In this document: piece after piece, positions 1-9,270 of the stretch
How the letters are laid out: each line of letters opens with the position of its first letter
How positions within the stretch are numbered: position 1 is the first letter of the stretch
Origin: Lentisphaeria bacterium
Lineage (GTDB): Bacteria > Verrucomicrobiota > Lentisphaeria > Victivallales > UBA1829
NCBI GenBank assembly: GCA_017456805.1
Contig: JAFTIQ010000003.1
Coordinates: 52,866-116,865, forward strand
Reading direction: 5' to 3'
DNA length: 64,000 nucleotides
The notes under the pieces: model-generated
Database searches by the model: none
The model's input: the letters and a program-made list of their open reading frames with translations, nothing else
What the model was told of the DNA's origin: nothing
Made by a program: the position numbers and the translations under genes

Positions 1-601
1 ACGCAAAAAGATTCGGCCACAGCCGGCAGCGGAGTGGAATCCGGTTCCGTTCCTGTAAGGGAATCTCTTTGATGATTTTGATCCCGCGTGCCTGACACAG
101 ATTCCGGAAATCACTGATCGTTCCCAAGTGGATGTTGGTGGTGTCATACCACTGCATCGGAAGGGTCCGGGTAACAGGCATGTTGCCCAGCGCAATCTGG
201 ATCCGGGCGCGCCAATAACCGATATTGATGAAACTCACGATCCCGCGTCTGCCGATCCGGAGCATTTCATCCAGAATCACATCCGGACGCTTCACCGTTT
301 GAAAGGTCTGACTCAAAATAACAAAATCATAGGATGCGTCTTTGAAATCGCTCAGCCCGTCATCCAGGTTTTTTTGGATCACAGGAACTCCGCGCCCGAT
401 ACATTCAATAACTTTTTCCTCGTTCATTTCTACGCCCATGACCCGGGCTCCTTTCAGAACCTGCATCGCTTTCAGCAAGCGTCCGGTCCCGCAGCCAAGG
501 TCAAGGATCCGGACATTTTCCGGAATCATTTCTGTCATCGTGGAAAGGTCACGGCGGGAATAAATATACTGTTCGGCAGCTTTGATCAGATCACTTCTCA
601 T
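1..601 (-). CDS. metW: MetW-like methyltransferase, 3' end cut by window edge
   Basis: Class I SAM-dependent methyltransferase-fold protein of the MetW family, which works with MetX in acetyl-homoserine formation and methionine synthesis in the cytoplasm. The frame is open from an ATG at 601 to the window edge, giving 200 codons, so it is nearly complete for a family of about 200 residues. Visible motifs are the SAM-binding loop RILDLGCGTGRLL near residues 32-44 and the C-terminal WPNLFA stretch typical of MetW. The ATG lies inside the last codons of metX (overlap 591-601), so the two are translationally coupled. The pairing and order (metX then metW) are the usual ones. Only the last few residues and the stop are outside the window. 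Confidence 0.9.
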   Translation of the reverse strand, partial: MRSDLIKAAEQYIYSRRDLSTMTEMIPENVRILDLGCGTGRLLKAMQVLKGARVMGVEMNEEKVIECIGRGVPVIQKNLDDGLSDFKDASYDFVILSQTFQTVKRPDVILDEMLRIGRRGIVSFINIGYWRARIQIALGNMPVTRTLPMQWYDTTNIHLGTISDFRNLCQARGIKIIKEIPLQERNRIPLRCRLWPNLFA

Positions 602-1742
602 TCAGAGCCTCCCGGTCATCATAAAGATTGTTCAAAAATCCGGAAAGCATTTTTCCGAGCGTAGCCTCTTCCAGAAGAAACGCATCATGCCCGTAACTGG
701 ATTCAATATTGCAGTATGTTGTATCAATATCATTATCCAGCAATGCGCGAACCAGTTCCCGGGATTGGGACGGCGGGAAAAGCCAGTCGCTGGAAAAGGA
801 AACCACTAAGAACGGACATTTCACCTGTTTGAACGCCTTCGCCAGCTCTCCATCGTGACGCCCCGCAACATCAAAATAATCGATTGCACGGGTAATGTAA
901 AGATAACTGTTTGCATCGAATCGTTCCACAAAACGGCTGCCCTGGTGCTCCAGATAACTTTCCACGCTGAAGTCTTTTTTGAACGCATAGGAATAATCTT
1001 CAGAAGATTGGAGTCTGCGCCCGAATTTTTTCCGCATGGATTCTTCACTGAGATAGGTGATGTGCGCCAGCATCCGCGCGGTGGCAAGACCATGCTCCGG
1101 CTGTTCTGAATAATTTCCTTTGTTCCAATCCTGATCATCCATGATGGCTTCTCTGCCCACCCAGTTGAATGCGATGGACTGGGCTGAGATCCGGGCAGTC
1201 GTGGCAATGGCAATGATACTTTCCATTTCATCCGGATATTTGATGCCCCACTGGATCGCCTGCATTCCGCCCATGGATCCTCCGGCAACACAAAGCCATT
1301 TGGAAATTCCAAGATGTTCTTTCAGTTTCCGCTGGGCATCCACCATATCTTCAATGGTGATCACCGGAAAAGACATGTTGTAGGGTGTTCCGGTTTTGGG
1401 ATTGATTGCTCCCGGTCCGGTGGATCCGCTGCAGCCGCCCAGAACGTTGGAACAGACAATAAAATAGCGGTTTGTATCAAAGGGTTTTCCGGGCCCGATC
1501 ATGCTGTCCCACCAGCCGGGTTTCTCCTTTTCGCTTCCGGTATAATAGCCGGCGGCATGAGCATCTCCGGAGAGTGCGTGTTCAATCAGAATGGCGTTAT
1601 CTTTTGCGGCGGAAAGTTCGCCGTAAGTCTCATAACGGAGGGTGACAGGTGCCAGGATCTCCCCGCTGTGAAGACGGAGTCCTTCCTGAAATGTAAAATC
1701 GTGCGGCTGAACAATGCCAACGGAATCTGATTTAGTTGTCAT
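591..1742 (-). CDS. metX: Homoserine O-acetyltransferase
   Basis: Alpha/beta-hydrolase-fold enzyme that transfers an acyl group (acetyl, or succinyl in some members) to L-homoserine, the first committed step of methionine synthesis. At 383 residues it has the normal family length. The nucleophile elbow AGGSMGGMQ puts the catalytic Ser at residue 156. The other triad residues are visible as Asp319 in SSDWLFPP and His352 in YGHDAF. It follows purC by 48 bp, with a hairpin between them, and overlaps metW. No SAM riboswitch can fit in that short gap, so regulation must come from upstream or be weak. Acyl donor specificity cannot be told by eye. Confidence 0.95.
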   Translation of the reverse strand: MTTKSDSVGIVQPHDFTFQEGLRLHSGEILAPVTLRYETYGELSAAKDNAILIEHALSGDAHAAGYYTGSEKEKPGWWDSMIGPGKPFDTNRYFIVCSNVLGGCSGSTGPGAINPKTGTPYNMSFPVITIEDMVDAQRKLKEHLGISKWLCVAGGSMGGMQAIQWGIKYPDEMESIIAIATTARISAQSIAFNWVGREAIMDDQDWNKGNYSEQPEHGLATARMLAHITYLSEESMRKKFGRRLQSSEDYSYAFKKDFSVESYLEHQGSRFVERFDANSYLYITRAIDYFDVAGRHDGELAKAFKQVKCPFLVVSFSSDWLFPPSQSRELVRALLDNDIDTTYCNIESSYGHDAFLLEEATLGKMLSGFLNNLYDDREALNEK

Positions 1743-1779
1743 GCCGCACTCCTTTCAAAAAATACAGGGGCGCAAAAGA

Positions 1780-1803
1780 AAGAACCCTTCTCAGAGGGTT
1801 CTT
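1780..1803 (-). terminator. Hairpin at the end of purC
   Basis: Nine-base arms (1780-1788 with 1795-1803) and a 6-nt loop, followed on the minus strand by a T-rich tract. The hairpin overlaps the last codons and stop of purC, so it could end purC mRNA or lower read-through into metX-metW. Confidence 0.6.
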
Positions 1804-2687
1804 CCTGCGATCCGCTGCAATGCGTCAAGATATTTGTCCCGTGTTTTGAAGACGATATCCTGGGGAAGCTCAGGGGCGGGAGGTGTTTTATCCCAATCAA
1901 GGCTTTCCAGATAATCACGGACGAACTGTTTATCGAGACTGACGGGGGAGCAACCGATTTGGTAAGCGTCTTTCGGCCAGTATCTGCTGGAGTCCGGAGT
2001 GAGCACTTCATCAATAACGATCACTTCACCATCGACTTCGCCGAATTCGAATTTCGTATCAGCCAGAATAATGCCTTTTGTTTCGGCATAATCTGCAGCT
2101 TCGGAGTAAAGTCTGATTGCCAGCTCAGCAACGCGTTTTGCCTTTTCTTCGCCGACGATCTTTGCTGCTTCTTCGGGGCTGATATTGATATCATGACCTT
2201 CTTCAGCCTTGGTGGAAGGTGTGAAGAGAGGCTTGTCAAGCTTTTCAGCCTGACGGTAACCTTCGCGGAGTTTCATTCCGCAAACGGTTCCATCCTTCTT
2301 ATAGGAGGACCATCCGCTTCCGGTAATATAACCGCGGACGATACATTCCAGAGGAATGGTTTTGGCTTTTTTCACGATCATAGAGCGGCCCTGAAGGTCT
2401 TTTTCATAAGGCTTCAGAGCTGCGGGAAACTGCGATGCATCGGCGCAGATCAGGTGATTGGGAGCCCAGGTGAACTTCTCAAACCAGAAAAGAGACATTT
2501 GAGTAAGAACACGGCCTTTATCAGGGATCCCGTTCGGCATAACGCAGTCGAACGCACTGATACGGTCCGTCGCGATAAACAGAAGAGAGTCGCCAAGGTC
2601 ATAAATATCACGAACCTTGCCGCGGCTGATGGGGGTCATCCCCGCAATTTCTGTGCTCAGAAGAGCGCCGTTTGCATCGTATTTCAT
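1791..2687 (-). CDS. purC: Phosphoribosylaminoimidazole-succinocarboxamide synthase (SAICAR synthase)
   Basis: ATP-dependent ligase joining CAIR and aspartate in de novo purine synthesis. The 298-residue protein is the longer, yeast-like form of the family. Recognisable blocks are the N-terminal ISRGKVRDIYDLGD, then IATDRISAFDCVMP, the central ECIVRGYITGSGW, and the C-terminal IDEVLTPDSSRYWP. The start at 2687 lies 8 bp after the rplU stop, so the two are probably cotranscribed. No other purine gene is nearby. Codon choice is fairly biased, as for a well-expressed housekeeping gene. The assignment is secure. Confidence 0.97.
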   Translation of the reverse strand: MKYDANGALLSTEIAGMTPISRGKVRDIYDLGDSLLFIATDRISAFDCVMPNGIPDKGRVLTQMSLFWFEKFTWAPNHLICADASQFPAALKPYEKDLQGRSMIVKKAKTIPLECIVRGYITGSGWSSYKKDGTVCGMKLREGYRQAEKLDKPLFTPSTKAEEGHDINISPEEAAKIVGEEKAKRVAELAIRLYSEAADYAETKGIILADTKFEFGEVDGEVIVIDEVLTPDSSRYWPKDAYQIGCSPVSLDKQFVRDYLESLDWDKTPPAPELPQDIVFKTRDKYLDALQRIAGRTL

Positions 2688-2695
2688 AATCGTTC

Positions 2696-3001
2696 TCAGC
2701 CCACAGAAAGAATTTTAACTCTGGTGAGTTCCTGTCTGTGACCCTTGCGGCGACGATAGCCTTTGCGGCGTTTCATCTTGAATGCAATGAGTTTGGGACC
2801 GCGGAAATGTTCCACGATTTCTGCTTCAACTTTTGCACCTGCTGCTTCTGCACCGACTTTGAGGCCTGCGCCTTCGCCGATTGCAAGAACTTTGTCAAAG
2901 GTGATTTTGCTGCCAACTTCGCCTGCAAGACGTTCAACTGCAACGATTTCTTCGCTGCGGACGGTCAACTGTTTGCCGCCTGTGCTGATAATTGCGTACA
3001 T
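2696..3001 (-). CDS. rplU: 50S ribosomal protein L21
   Basis: Ribosomal protein that binds 23S rRNA in the large subunit. The 101 residues match the usual L21 length. It begins MYAIISTGGKQ and ends with the basic signature KRRKGYRRRKGHRQ followed by TRVKILSVG. Unusually, the next gene is purC, 8 bp on, and not rpmA (L27), which follows rplU in most bacteria; rpmA is not in this window. A plausible minus-strand promoter region (TTGCAA, 16 nt, TATATT) lies around 3050-3085. The identification is secure; the cotranscription with purC is inferred from spacing. Confidence 0.97.
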   Translation of the reverse strand: MYAIISTGGKQLTVRSEEIVAVERLAGEVGSKITFDKVLAIGEGAGLKVGAEAAGAKVEAEIVEHFRGPKLIAFKMKRRKGYRRRKGHRQELTRVKILSVG

Positions 3002-3139
3002 CTTTTTATCTCCTGATTATGTTGTTTGTGTTCAAAAAATCCATAGAGAAGTATAATATATCACCTTTTTTCAATTTTGCAAGTCATTTTTTGCTTTGTT
3101 TTCAAAATGAACTCAAAATCCAAAGGTTTTTTCTTCCCT

Positions 3140-4117
3140 TTACATCAATTTCAATCCCGGAAGATCCTGAATATCTACAAGACCAACTACTTTCCCATCT
3201 GCATCCACCACAGGAAGGTCATCAATGGATTTGTTCTCCACAACCTTCAAAATTTCAACTGCAAAGGCATCAAAACGGATGGATATGGGATTCTTTACCA
3301 TGACTTCCCCGATCTTCTTTTCAAAAATTCCGGGCGTTTGGGCAATCCGGCGGAAATCTCCATCCGTGAAAATCCCTTTCAGATTGTTTGCTTCATCTGC
3401 AATGATCGCTGAACCGCAGCGTGCTTCTGTCATCTTGACCAGCGTTTCCGCAACGGTCGCATCCGCCGTCACCTTCGCCATCCGGTCACTGTCACGCATC
3501 ACATCGGAGACCTTCATGGTAACAGCTCTTCCGATCGCTCCGGAAGGATGAAGTCTGCCGTAATCAGCTTTGGTGAAGTTCCGCAAATGCATCAAAGTAA
3601 CTGCAAGGGCATCTCCCAATGCAAGATGTGCTGTGGATGATGTAGTAGGCGCAAGATTGAACGGGCAAGCCTCTCTGGGAACCGGCGCAACAACGGCAAT
3701 ATCACTCAGCTTGGCAAGGGAAGATTCCCCATTGCCGGAGAAACTGGCAATCTTGACTCCCAATCTTTTCGCAGGCAGAATCACATGAAGCAGTTCATCT
3801 GTTTCCCCGCTGTAACTCAAGGCAAGAAGCAAATCCCCTTCCTGGATCATTCCAAGATCGCCATGCATCGCTTCCACAGGGTGAAGAAAGATCGCCGTAG
3901 ATCCGGTACTTGCCAGACTTGCTGCCATCTTTTTTCCGATATGACCGCTTTTCCCGACGCCTGTCACAACGATCTTTCCGCCGTTATTGATCAGCTCAAT
4001 GATCGTTTCCACCAATTCCAGAAAAGAGTCTCCCAGGGAATCACGGATTTGCGCGATCCCGGCAATTTCAATATCCAATACCTCGCGGGCTTTTTCCAAT
4101 GCCAATGCTTTATCCAT
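3140..4117 (-). CDS. kdsD: Arabinose-5-phosphate isomerase (SIS domain plus two CBS domains)
   Basis: Interconverts ribulose 5-phosphate and arabinose 5-phosphate for Kdo, a core sugar of lipopolysaccharide. The 325 residues hold an N-terminal SIS sugar-isomerase domain (about 35-170; VVTGVGKSGHIGKKMAASLASTG and the HGDLGMI block are visible) and two C-terminal CBS domains (about 205-325, ending VDIQDLPGLKLM). Family length is normal. The start has an AGAGGTG ribosome site. It lies 100 bp downstream of the HAD phosphatase gene. Presence of kdsD supports a Gram-negative envelope with Kdo. A KpsF/GutQ paralogue role cannot be excluded. Confidence 0.93.
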   Translation of the reverse strand: MDKALALEKAREVLDIEIAGIAQIRDSLGDSFLELVETIIELINNGGKIVVTGVGKSGHIGKKMAASLASTGSTAIFLHPVEAMHGDLGMIQEGDLLLALSYSGETDELLHVILPAKRLGVKIASFSGNGESSLAKLSDIAVVAPVPREACPFNLAPTTSSTAHLALGDALAVTLMHLRNFTKADYGRLHPSGAIGRAVTMKVSDVMRDSDRMAKVTADATVAETLVKMTEARCGSAIIADEANNLKGIFTDGDFRRIAQTPGIFEKKIGEVMVKNPISIRFDAFAVEILKVVENKSIDDLPVVDADGKVVGLVDIQDLPGLKLM

Positions 4118-4217
4118 TCACACACCTCTGTTTTTTCAGAAAATCCTGTTCCTGTTAAAGTACTACAAATTTCCGTTTTTTCAAGTTCTTTTCCAAAAAA
4201 ACATGATTACATTTCTG

Positions 4218-4877
4218 TCAAACGGTTTCACGGAAAATCTTTTCAAGGAGAGCAATGCATCCGGAGAAATTCTCTGCCTTATATACAACTTCCGCCTCAC
4301 CTGAGCTCCCGAAGCCGTATTCACAGAAAATACTCTTGACGCCGCTCCGTGACGCAAAGTTGAGATCCGTATGGTTATCCCCAATCATACAAGTCCATTC
4401 CGGTGAAACTTCATATTTTTTCATCAGATGGAACAATGCATCCGGTTCCGGCTTCAACGGAAATCCGGAGCCCCCGCCAATGTTCTCAGCCAGATACGGG
4501 AGCAATCCGAAGTGACGGAGAATCTTTTCGCTCACCGCCACCGGTTTGTTGCTGACAACTGTCAGGATCCATCCTGCAGCATGAAGCTTCCGGAATCCTT
4601 CTGCAACATCGGCATATAAAAAAGAATCCCGGACAGGATCCGCGGCATAATGCTGAACCATTCTGCTGACACTCTCTTCCGGCGGAACGGTCAGCCGGAC
4701 ATCTGCCAGTGACCGTTCCATCAGTTTGACTGCGCCATCGCCTGTAAAGGAGGCGATAATTTTCGGGTCCAACGGTGAAAAACCGAAATCCATCCGGGTT
4801 CGGTTGACGGCAGCCGCGATTCCTCCCACGGAGTCGATCAGCGTGCCGTCAAGATCAAAAACAAGAAGTTTTTTCAT
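4218..4877 (-). CDS. HAD-family phosphatase, phosphoglycolate phosphatase-like
   Basis: Cytoplasmic haloacid-dehalogenase-type phosphohydrolase of 219 residues. Motif I is FDLDGTLIDS with the nucleophile Asp at residue 8. Motif II is the VVSNKP segment, and motif IV is MIGDNHTDLNFA. The helical cap between residues 15 and 85 fits the Gph/PGP subfamily. The ATG is 5 nt after the stop of the secreted protein gene at 4883, so it is the last gene of the pseudopilin-DUF4838 operon. Substrate is unknown; a sugar phosphate released in the same pathway is one possibility, phosphoglycolate another. Confidence 0.85.
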   Translation of the reverse strand: MKKLLVFDLDGTLIDSVGGIAAAVNRTRMDFGFSPLDPKIIASFTGDGAVKLMERSLADVRLTVPPEESVSRMVQHYAADPVRDSFLYADVAEGFRKLHAAGWILTVVSNKPVAVSEKILRHFGLLPYLAENIGGGSGFPLKPEPDALFHLMKKYEVSPEWTCMIGDNHTDLNFASRSGVKSIFCEYGFGSSGEAEVVYKAENFSGCIALLEKIFRETV

Positions 4878-4882
4878 TGTCT

Positions 4883-5785
4883 TCAGCGGGTGAATGCAGC
4901 ACTTTCATTTTTCAGTTTTGCATCAAATGCCGCATTAGAGATCGGGGACTGCTGCTGCCAGAGAGCAAACTTGAAGTCTTTCATGGCAGGATTCAAATCG
5001 ATCTGAACCCAGTTTGTCCATTCGTTGACAGAGCGGATCTTTCCTTTGAGGATATTCGTCTGGTCGATCTGCAGCCAGACAGGACCCTGACCTTTGCTCT
5101 TGTCCGCAGCAGAACCGTCAAATTTGCTGTCGCGGAAGATGAAAGAGGTATCATCTTTGCCCAGAGGATAGACTTTGGGAGCTGCCGGATAGGTTCTTGC
5201 ATTGGTAACGATTTCACGTCCGTATTCAGGACCTCCCCAGATGGGAACTTTCTTTTCATTTCTGACAAGAGTGGAGGGAATACAGGTGAATGTGACGCTT
5301 GCTTTCGTGGGTTCTTCCAGTGTGTTTTCAGAGGGCTTGATCATCCCCCAGAGAACAGGAGAATCCGGGCGCATGTAGAAAATTACATCAAATTTGCTTC
5401 CGTCAAAATTCAATGCGATTTTGATTCCGGCGTTCTTTCCATCTTTCCAGGGCTGGACATCGCTTGCTTTGACAGCCAGCTTTCTCATATGGATCCCGTT
5501 GACTTCAAACTGGAAGCTTTTTGTCAGAGGACAAAATCCGTAATCACCTGCCCAGAGACGGATCTCTGTCTGAGACGGCTTGCCGTTCATCGGTTTGCTC
5601 ATTGCCAGAACCACTTCATAAGAGTTGTACTGGTTGGAGATTTTAGCTCCCTGACGGACTGCCCAGGTGTCAGGCTGATAAACATGGATCTGTTTAACGT
5701 CTGCTCTGACGGGCGCGTGATCCTGTGCAAAAGAGGTTCCAGCCAGAAGGGTGAGTGCAATCGCTGCAATGTGTTTCAGTTTCAT
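4883..5785 (-). CDS. Secreted protein of unknown function next to DUF4838 gene
   Basis: A 300-residue protein with a clear signal peptide (MKLKHIAAIALTLLAGTSFA, cleavage expected near residue 20). The rest is rich in aromatic and beta-strand-like stretches (for example DTWAVRQGAKISNQYNSYE, IRLWAGDYGF, VWLQIDQTNI), which would suit a beta-sandwich that binds sugar, but I recognise no named family. It starts 2 nt after the upstream DUF4838 gene with a strong AAGGAG site, and it precedes the HAD phosphatase by 5 nt. Operon position suggests a periplasmic or outer-surface role in the same glycan pathway. The function is inferred from context only. Confidence 0.75.
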   Translation of the reverse strand: MKLKHIAAIALTLLAGTSFAQDHAPVRADVKQIHVYQPDTWAVRQGAKISNQYNSYEVVLAMSKPMNGKPSQTEIRLWAGDYGFCPLTKSFQFEVNGIHMRKLAVKASDVQPWKDGKNAGIKIALNFDGSKFDVIFYMRPDSPVLWGMIKPSENTLEEPTKASVTFTCIPSTLVRNEKKVPIWGGPEYGREIVTNARTYPAAPKVYPLGKDDTSFIFRDSKFDGSAADKSKGQGPVWLQIDQTNILKGKIRSVNEWTNWVQIDLNPAMKDFKFALWQQQSPISNAAFDAKLKNESAAFTR

Positions 5786-5787
5786 TT

Positions 5788-8367
5788 TTATTCTCCTTTC
5801 CCTGCGAATTTAATGAGACCGTACATATTAAGATTGTGGTTGTTTCCAAGAGTCATTGCTGTTCCGCTGTATTCCCGGTTGCTGCCGGCTTTGTTCCGGA
5901 CAATGTTGCAGTGCCAGGTGTCGTAAACAGTGGGAACGGAATTTTCTGTTTTGAATACGGAGAAGGGGATATAAAATTCCGCGGTCCAAAAATCTTTTCC
6001 GTATCTGGACTCCAGTTTGAATCCGGGAGCCTTCCAGAAAGAATCAAAAGGCTGCGGGATGGGCAGATGCCGTTTTGTGCCGAGGAACATCTGTTTCAGG
6101 GGGTCAAAGACAAACTGGAATTCCACTTCTTTTCCGAGTCCGGGAGAGAAGAAAACTTCAAAGTTGTCATTGTAGAAAACATCATTGTCTTTGCTGACCG
6201 TTGTGGGATATTTTGTTTCCAAGAGACCATAGATCCCGGTTTTATCCCAGGCAAGTTTGATGGACGCCGGATATTTGATCGGAGTGCTGCTGCCTTTGGG
6301 ATCCATCAGTTTCATGGGCTTGACTTTTGCCCAGAACGCTTCGCTTCCGTTACCATCAATGGCAACTTTATCTTTCCGGAGCAATTGATAAACACTGTAG
6401 ACCGGACGTTCGTAGGAAAGCTGATTTTTTACAGATTCAATGGCTTTTTTCCAGGGAGCCATAAACAGTTTCAGCCGCTGTGCTTCCACAGTACCCGGTT
6501 TTACGGATTGCTGTGCCGCGGCAAGAATTTTTTCCATTTTCAGAAGTTCCGGCATGGGATAAACAACGTTCCGCGCAGAGTCTTCCGAATTCAGTGCATA
6601 TTTCATATAGCAATCCCGGAGCAGCTGATGAAATTCCCGGAGATGTTTTCCTGTTTCTTTGCCGTAGAACGGTTCCCAGTGGGCATCGATCGCCGCAGCT
6701 GCATCCCAGTTGGGATTCCACATGGACCGGTATGCCGCATAAGAGGAGTAGTAGTAATGCCAGATATGTCCCGGAGCATTGATGCAATGGTCAAAGAACA
6801 TGGTGGTTCTGCCGAAGTATTTTCCGAGAACTTTCGGAATATCTCCAACCATTTCCCCGTTGACCGCCTGAACAAAGGGATTCGTGCCCGTATAAAGCCA
6901 GAGGCCCTGCACCGGACGGTTGCCCAGTGATTCATACCATTCCTTCGTTACCTGAAGAATGAATTCCCGTTTTTTCGGACTGCGGATCTTGTTGGGGATA
7001 TCGCCCAGACAGAGGAACACTTCCGTGTTGTCCGGCAGGGTCCAGCGGGGATCATCGGCGGCATATTGAACATTATAATATGCCATGATGTAAAGACTGG
7101 TTCCGGGAATCTCTTTTTTCAGTTTGTTGGCAAGATACTGATGAAGTCTTCCGTATACGTTAGCCATTGCGGCAGAACTGCTTGTGCCAGCTTTGCCGTA
7201 ACGTTTCAAATCTTTTTCCGTCATCAGACCGAGTTCTCTCACGATGGGGTGGCTGATCAGTTCTGTATCCGGCAGAAGAGTATCGCAGATTCCGAAGGAG
7301 AAGTAGGTGGAGTTGCAGGCATGAGAGAATCCGCCTTCATCGATTTTTCCGCCGGACTGATAAAACTTCTTGGCAGATTCGATCAGAAGATCCGCAAAAG
7401 CAAAATTGACCGGATCATAGTAATTTCCAATATGAGCTTTGGGGTTGTACCAGAGATTTCCGGCGGGGGATTTGTAAAAAATCGTTTCCAGTTTGTCCGG
7501 ATATGCTTTTGCGATCCGTTCTGGGAACGGACAGTGAGTTCCGCCTCCGGGGATGGTTCTTCCCATACGCCAGCGATCCCAGAAAAGATGATCTGTATCA
7601 TTCAATTTTCCGAGATAAGGCTCCCAATATTTCTTGGAAGCAGGCTTGCGGATGCTGTCACCAAGATAATAGATCCCGTTTCTGCCGTCCATATAAGGGG
7701 CATCCGTGTAGGAAACAGGGGTAAGAGTCAGATCTTTGATCTCCGGCCAGATCGTTCCATATTCTCCGGGGAAGAAGTAACGGACTCCGAGAAAACGTTC
7801 CACAAAATCATACGCCGCATATTTTGTTCCGGTGCTGGAACCTTTTCCTTCCAGCGGTTTCATATTGTACCCTTCGATCAGGGATGAGTCATTCCCGGCA
7901 AGAATGATCCCGCGTTCAAAGGTTTTGACTGCCAGCCCCTGCGGCGGAAGTTTGGCAACATCAACACCGTGTTTCCGGGTGATCTCATTGTCGCCGACAA
8001 CGATCATGAATTTTGCTTTATGAGCATCTTTCACATCAAGAACAACGGGGCTTGATCCTGTGCATTTTTCAATAGCTTCCCGGAGAATTTCGATTGCGGG
8101 AGCAATACTCTTTTCTGTTTTGTTTCTGCCTTGCATCCGGCTTTCCGCTTTCAGATCGGCGACAATGGCAAAATTGTGTTTGCCCGCCGTTATCATTTGA
8201 ACCGGAGCATGAGAAGGAGCCCGTTCAAATTTCACCGGTACAAGTTCCACTGTTTTGAGTTTTGCATCCGTTACCAGACCGGGAGTCCCGGCAGAGATGG
8301 AAAAGGTTGACAGCATTCCTGCTGCACCTATGAGAACTGTAAGCACTGTTTTTTTGAATTTCAACAT
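5788..8367 (-). CDS. Secreted DUF4838 / CBM9-like glycosidase-type protein
   Basis: A secreted protein of 859 residues. It has a signal peptide at the N-terminus. Residues about 60-190 resemble the non-catalytic N-terminal domain seen in alpha-glucuronidases and hexosaminidases (KFMIVVGDNEITR, YAAYDFVERFLGVRYFFPGE). The middle (about 250-560) fits the DUF4838 barrel (HACNSTYFSFG, ADDPRWTLPDNTEVFLCLGD). The last 200 residues look like a CBM9-type sugar-binding domain (DNFEVFFSP, FWTAEFYIPF). I chose the ATG at 8367, since AAGGAA is spaced 7 nt from it; an ATG at 8373 is the alternative. The gene follows the pseudopilin by about 11 bp. It probably acts on a glycan outside the cytoplasm; the substrate is unknown. 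Confidence 0.85.
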   Translation of the reverse strand: MLKFKKTVLTVLIGAAGMLSTFSISAGTPGLVTDAKLKTVELVPVKFERAPSHAPVQMITAGKHNFAIVADLKAESRMQGRNKTEKSIAPAIEILREAIEKCTGSSPVVLDVKDAHKAKFMIVVGDNEITRKHGVDVAKLPPQGLAVKTFERGIILAGNDSSLIEGYNMKPLEGKGSSTGTKYAAYDFVERFLGVRYFFPGEYGTIWPEIKDLTLTPVSYTDAPYMDGRNGIYYLGDSIRKPASKKYWEPYLGKLNDTDHLFWDRWRMGRTIPGGGTHCPFPERIAKAYPDKLETIFYKSPAGNLWYNPKAHIGNYYDPVNFAFADLLIESAKKFYQSGGKIDEGGFSHACNSTYFSFGICDTLLPDTELISHPIVRELGLMTEKDLKRYGKAGTSSSAAMANVYGRLHQYLANKLKKEIPGTSLYIMAYYNVQYAADDPRWTLPDNTEVFLCLGDIPNKIRSPKKREFILQVTKEWYESLGNRPVQGLWLYTGTNPFVQAVNGEMVGDIPKVLGKYFGRTTMFFDHCINAPGHIWHYYYSSYAAYRSMWNPNWDAAAAIDAHWEPFYGKETGKHLREFHQLLRDCYMKYALNSEDSARNVVYPMPELLKMEKILAAAQQSVKPGTVEAQRLKLFMAPWKKAIESVKNQLSYERPVYSVYQLLRKDKVAIDGNGSEAFWAKVKPMKLMDPKGSSTPIKYPASIKLAWDKTGIYGLLETKYPTTVSKDNDVFYNDNFEVFFSPGLGKEVEFQFVFDPLKQMFLGTKRHLPIPQPFDSFWKAPGFKLESRYGKDFWTAEFYIPFSVFKTENSVPTVYDTWHCNIVRNKAGSNREYSGTAMTLGNNHNLNMYGLIKFAGKGE

Positions 8368-8378
8368 GATCATGTTCC

Positions 8379-9167
8379 TTAATTATAGGGTGAATAACCA
8401 TAAGTATATTCGGAGATCGGTCCCCAAACAGGCTGAACCTGAGAAACCTGAGATTGTTTTCTCCAGGGGAAATAGCCGAATTGATATCCCTGAATATTCA
8501 AACGGGTCCAACCTTCAGCAGATACATGAGAATCCGCCCAGAGAACATTGCTCTTCATGGAGTGTCGGTAGCAGAGCTGCTTGTAAGGTTCTCCTGAAAA
8601 TTCAACATTTCCGTATCTTCTATAATTTTCTTTGTCAAAACTGTACCAACCGTCCGCATTAAGAATCACATTACTGGGCTGATCAACTTTTTTAACATAG
8701 TTATTGCCTGTAGTTCCCAAATTTGCAACATTTTCTCCGAAGCACTGTTTGTTATAGGGATAAGAACATCCGTATGCCAAAGTGTAACGATCATTAATGG
8801 TGATTTTACCCGCCATGGTGGGACAGAGAAGAAAGTCGGGAGCAAGTGTTCCACTCTGTTTGATTTCATCCGTATGCCCGATGTAAGGGGCAATTGCATT
8901 GGGCCAGTAATAGGTTCCGCTCCCGGAATCTTTTCCGTTTCTGGAAATTGGATAGAATCCGTCATATTCGCCCACATATTGAGCGAAACCGAGACCAATC
9001 TGTTTCAACTGGTTTTTACAGCTGGTGGCTCTTCCTTTTTCCCGGGCGGAATTCAGTGCCGGCAAAAGCATTCCTGCAAGAATTGCAATGATTGCGATCA
9101 CAACAAGCAGCTCAATCAAAGTAAATCGCGGTGAATTTCGAATGTACTTTTTTTGGTAATCTCTCAT
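8379..9167 (-). CDS. Prepilin-type (pseudopilin) protein with degenerate H-X9-DG end
   Basis: A 262-residue protein beginning with a short basic leader ([13 protein letters not shown]) and then the prepilin signal [25 protein letters not shown], a site for prepilin peptidase followed by a membrane helix. The C-terminal region holds [13 protein letters not shown], which matches the H-X9-DG pattern except for Ser in place of Gly. The start at 9167 has a perfect AAGGAGG site; an in-frame ATG at 9257 lacks one. It heads the operon with the DUF4838 gene and has a consensus promoter at 9301-9329. Lentisphaerota carry very many of these proteins; whether they form pili, assist secretion or bind glycans is not known. 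Confidence 0.92.
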   Translation of the reverse strand: MRDYQKKYIRNSPRFTLIELLVVIAIIAILAGMLLPALNSAREKGRATSCKNQLKQIGLGFAQYVGEYDGFYPISRNGKDSGSGTYYWPNAIAPYIGHTDEIKQSGTLAPDFLLCPTMAGKITINDRYTLAYGCSYPYNKQCFGENVANLGTTGNNYVKKVDQPSNVILNADGWYSFDKENYRRYGNVEFSGEPYKQLCYRHSMKSNVLWADSHVSAEGWTRLNIQGYQFGYFPWRKQSQVSQVQPVWGPISEYTYGYSPYN

Positions 9168-9270
9168 GATTACCTCCTTTCCTTGTTTTGTAAATTTAAC
9201 ACATAAAATCCTTTTTTTCAAGAGAATAAACGGTCGTTTTCTACTTTTTTCTGTCAAAAAAAATAAAATA

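Noticed and set aside
1743..1790. SAM riboswitch before metX
   Set aside because: The gap is only 48 bp and is partly filled by the hairpin at the end of purC; no aptamer fits.
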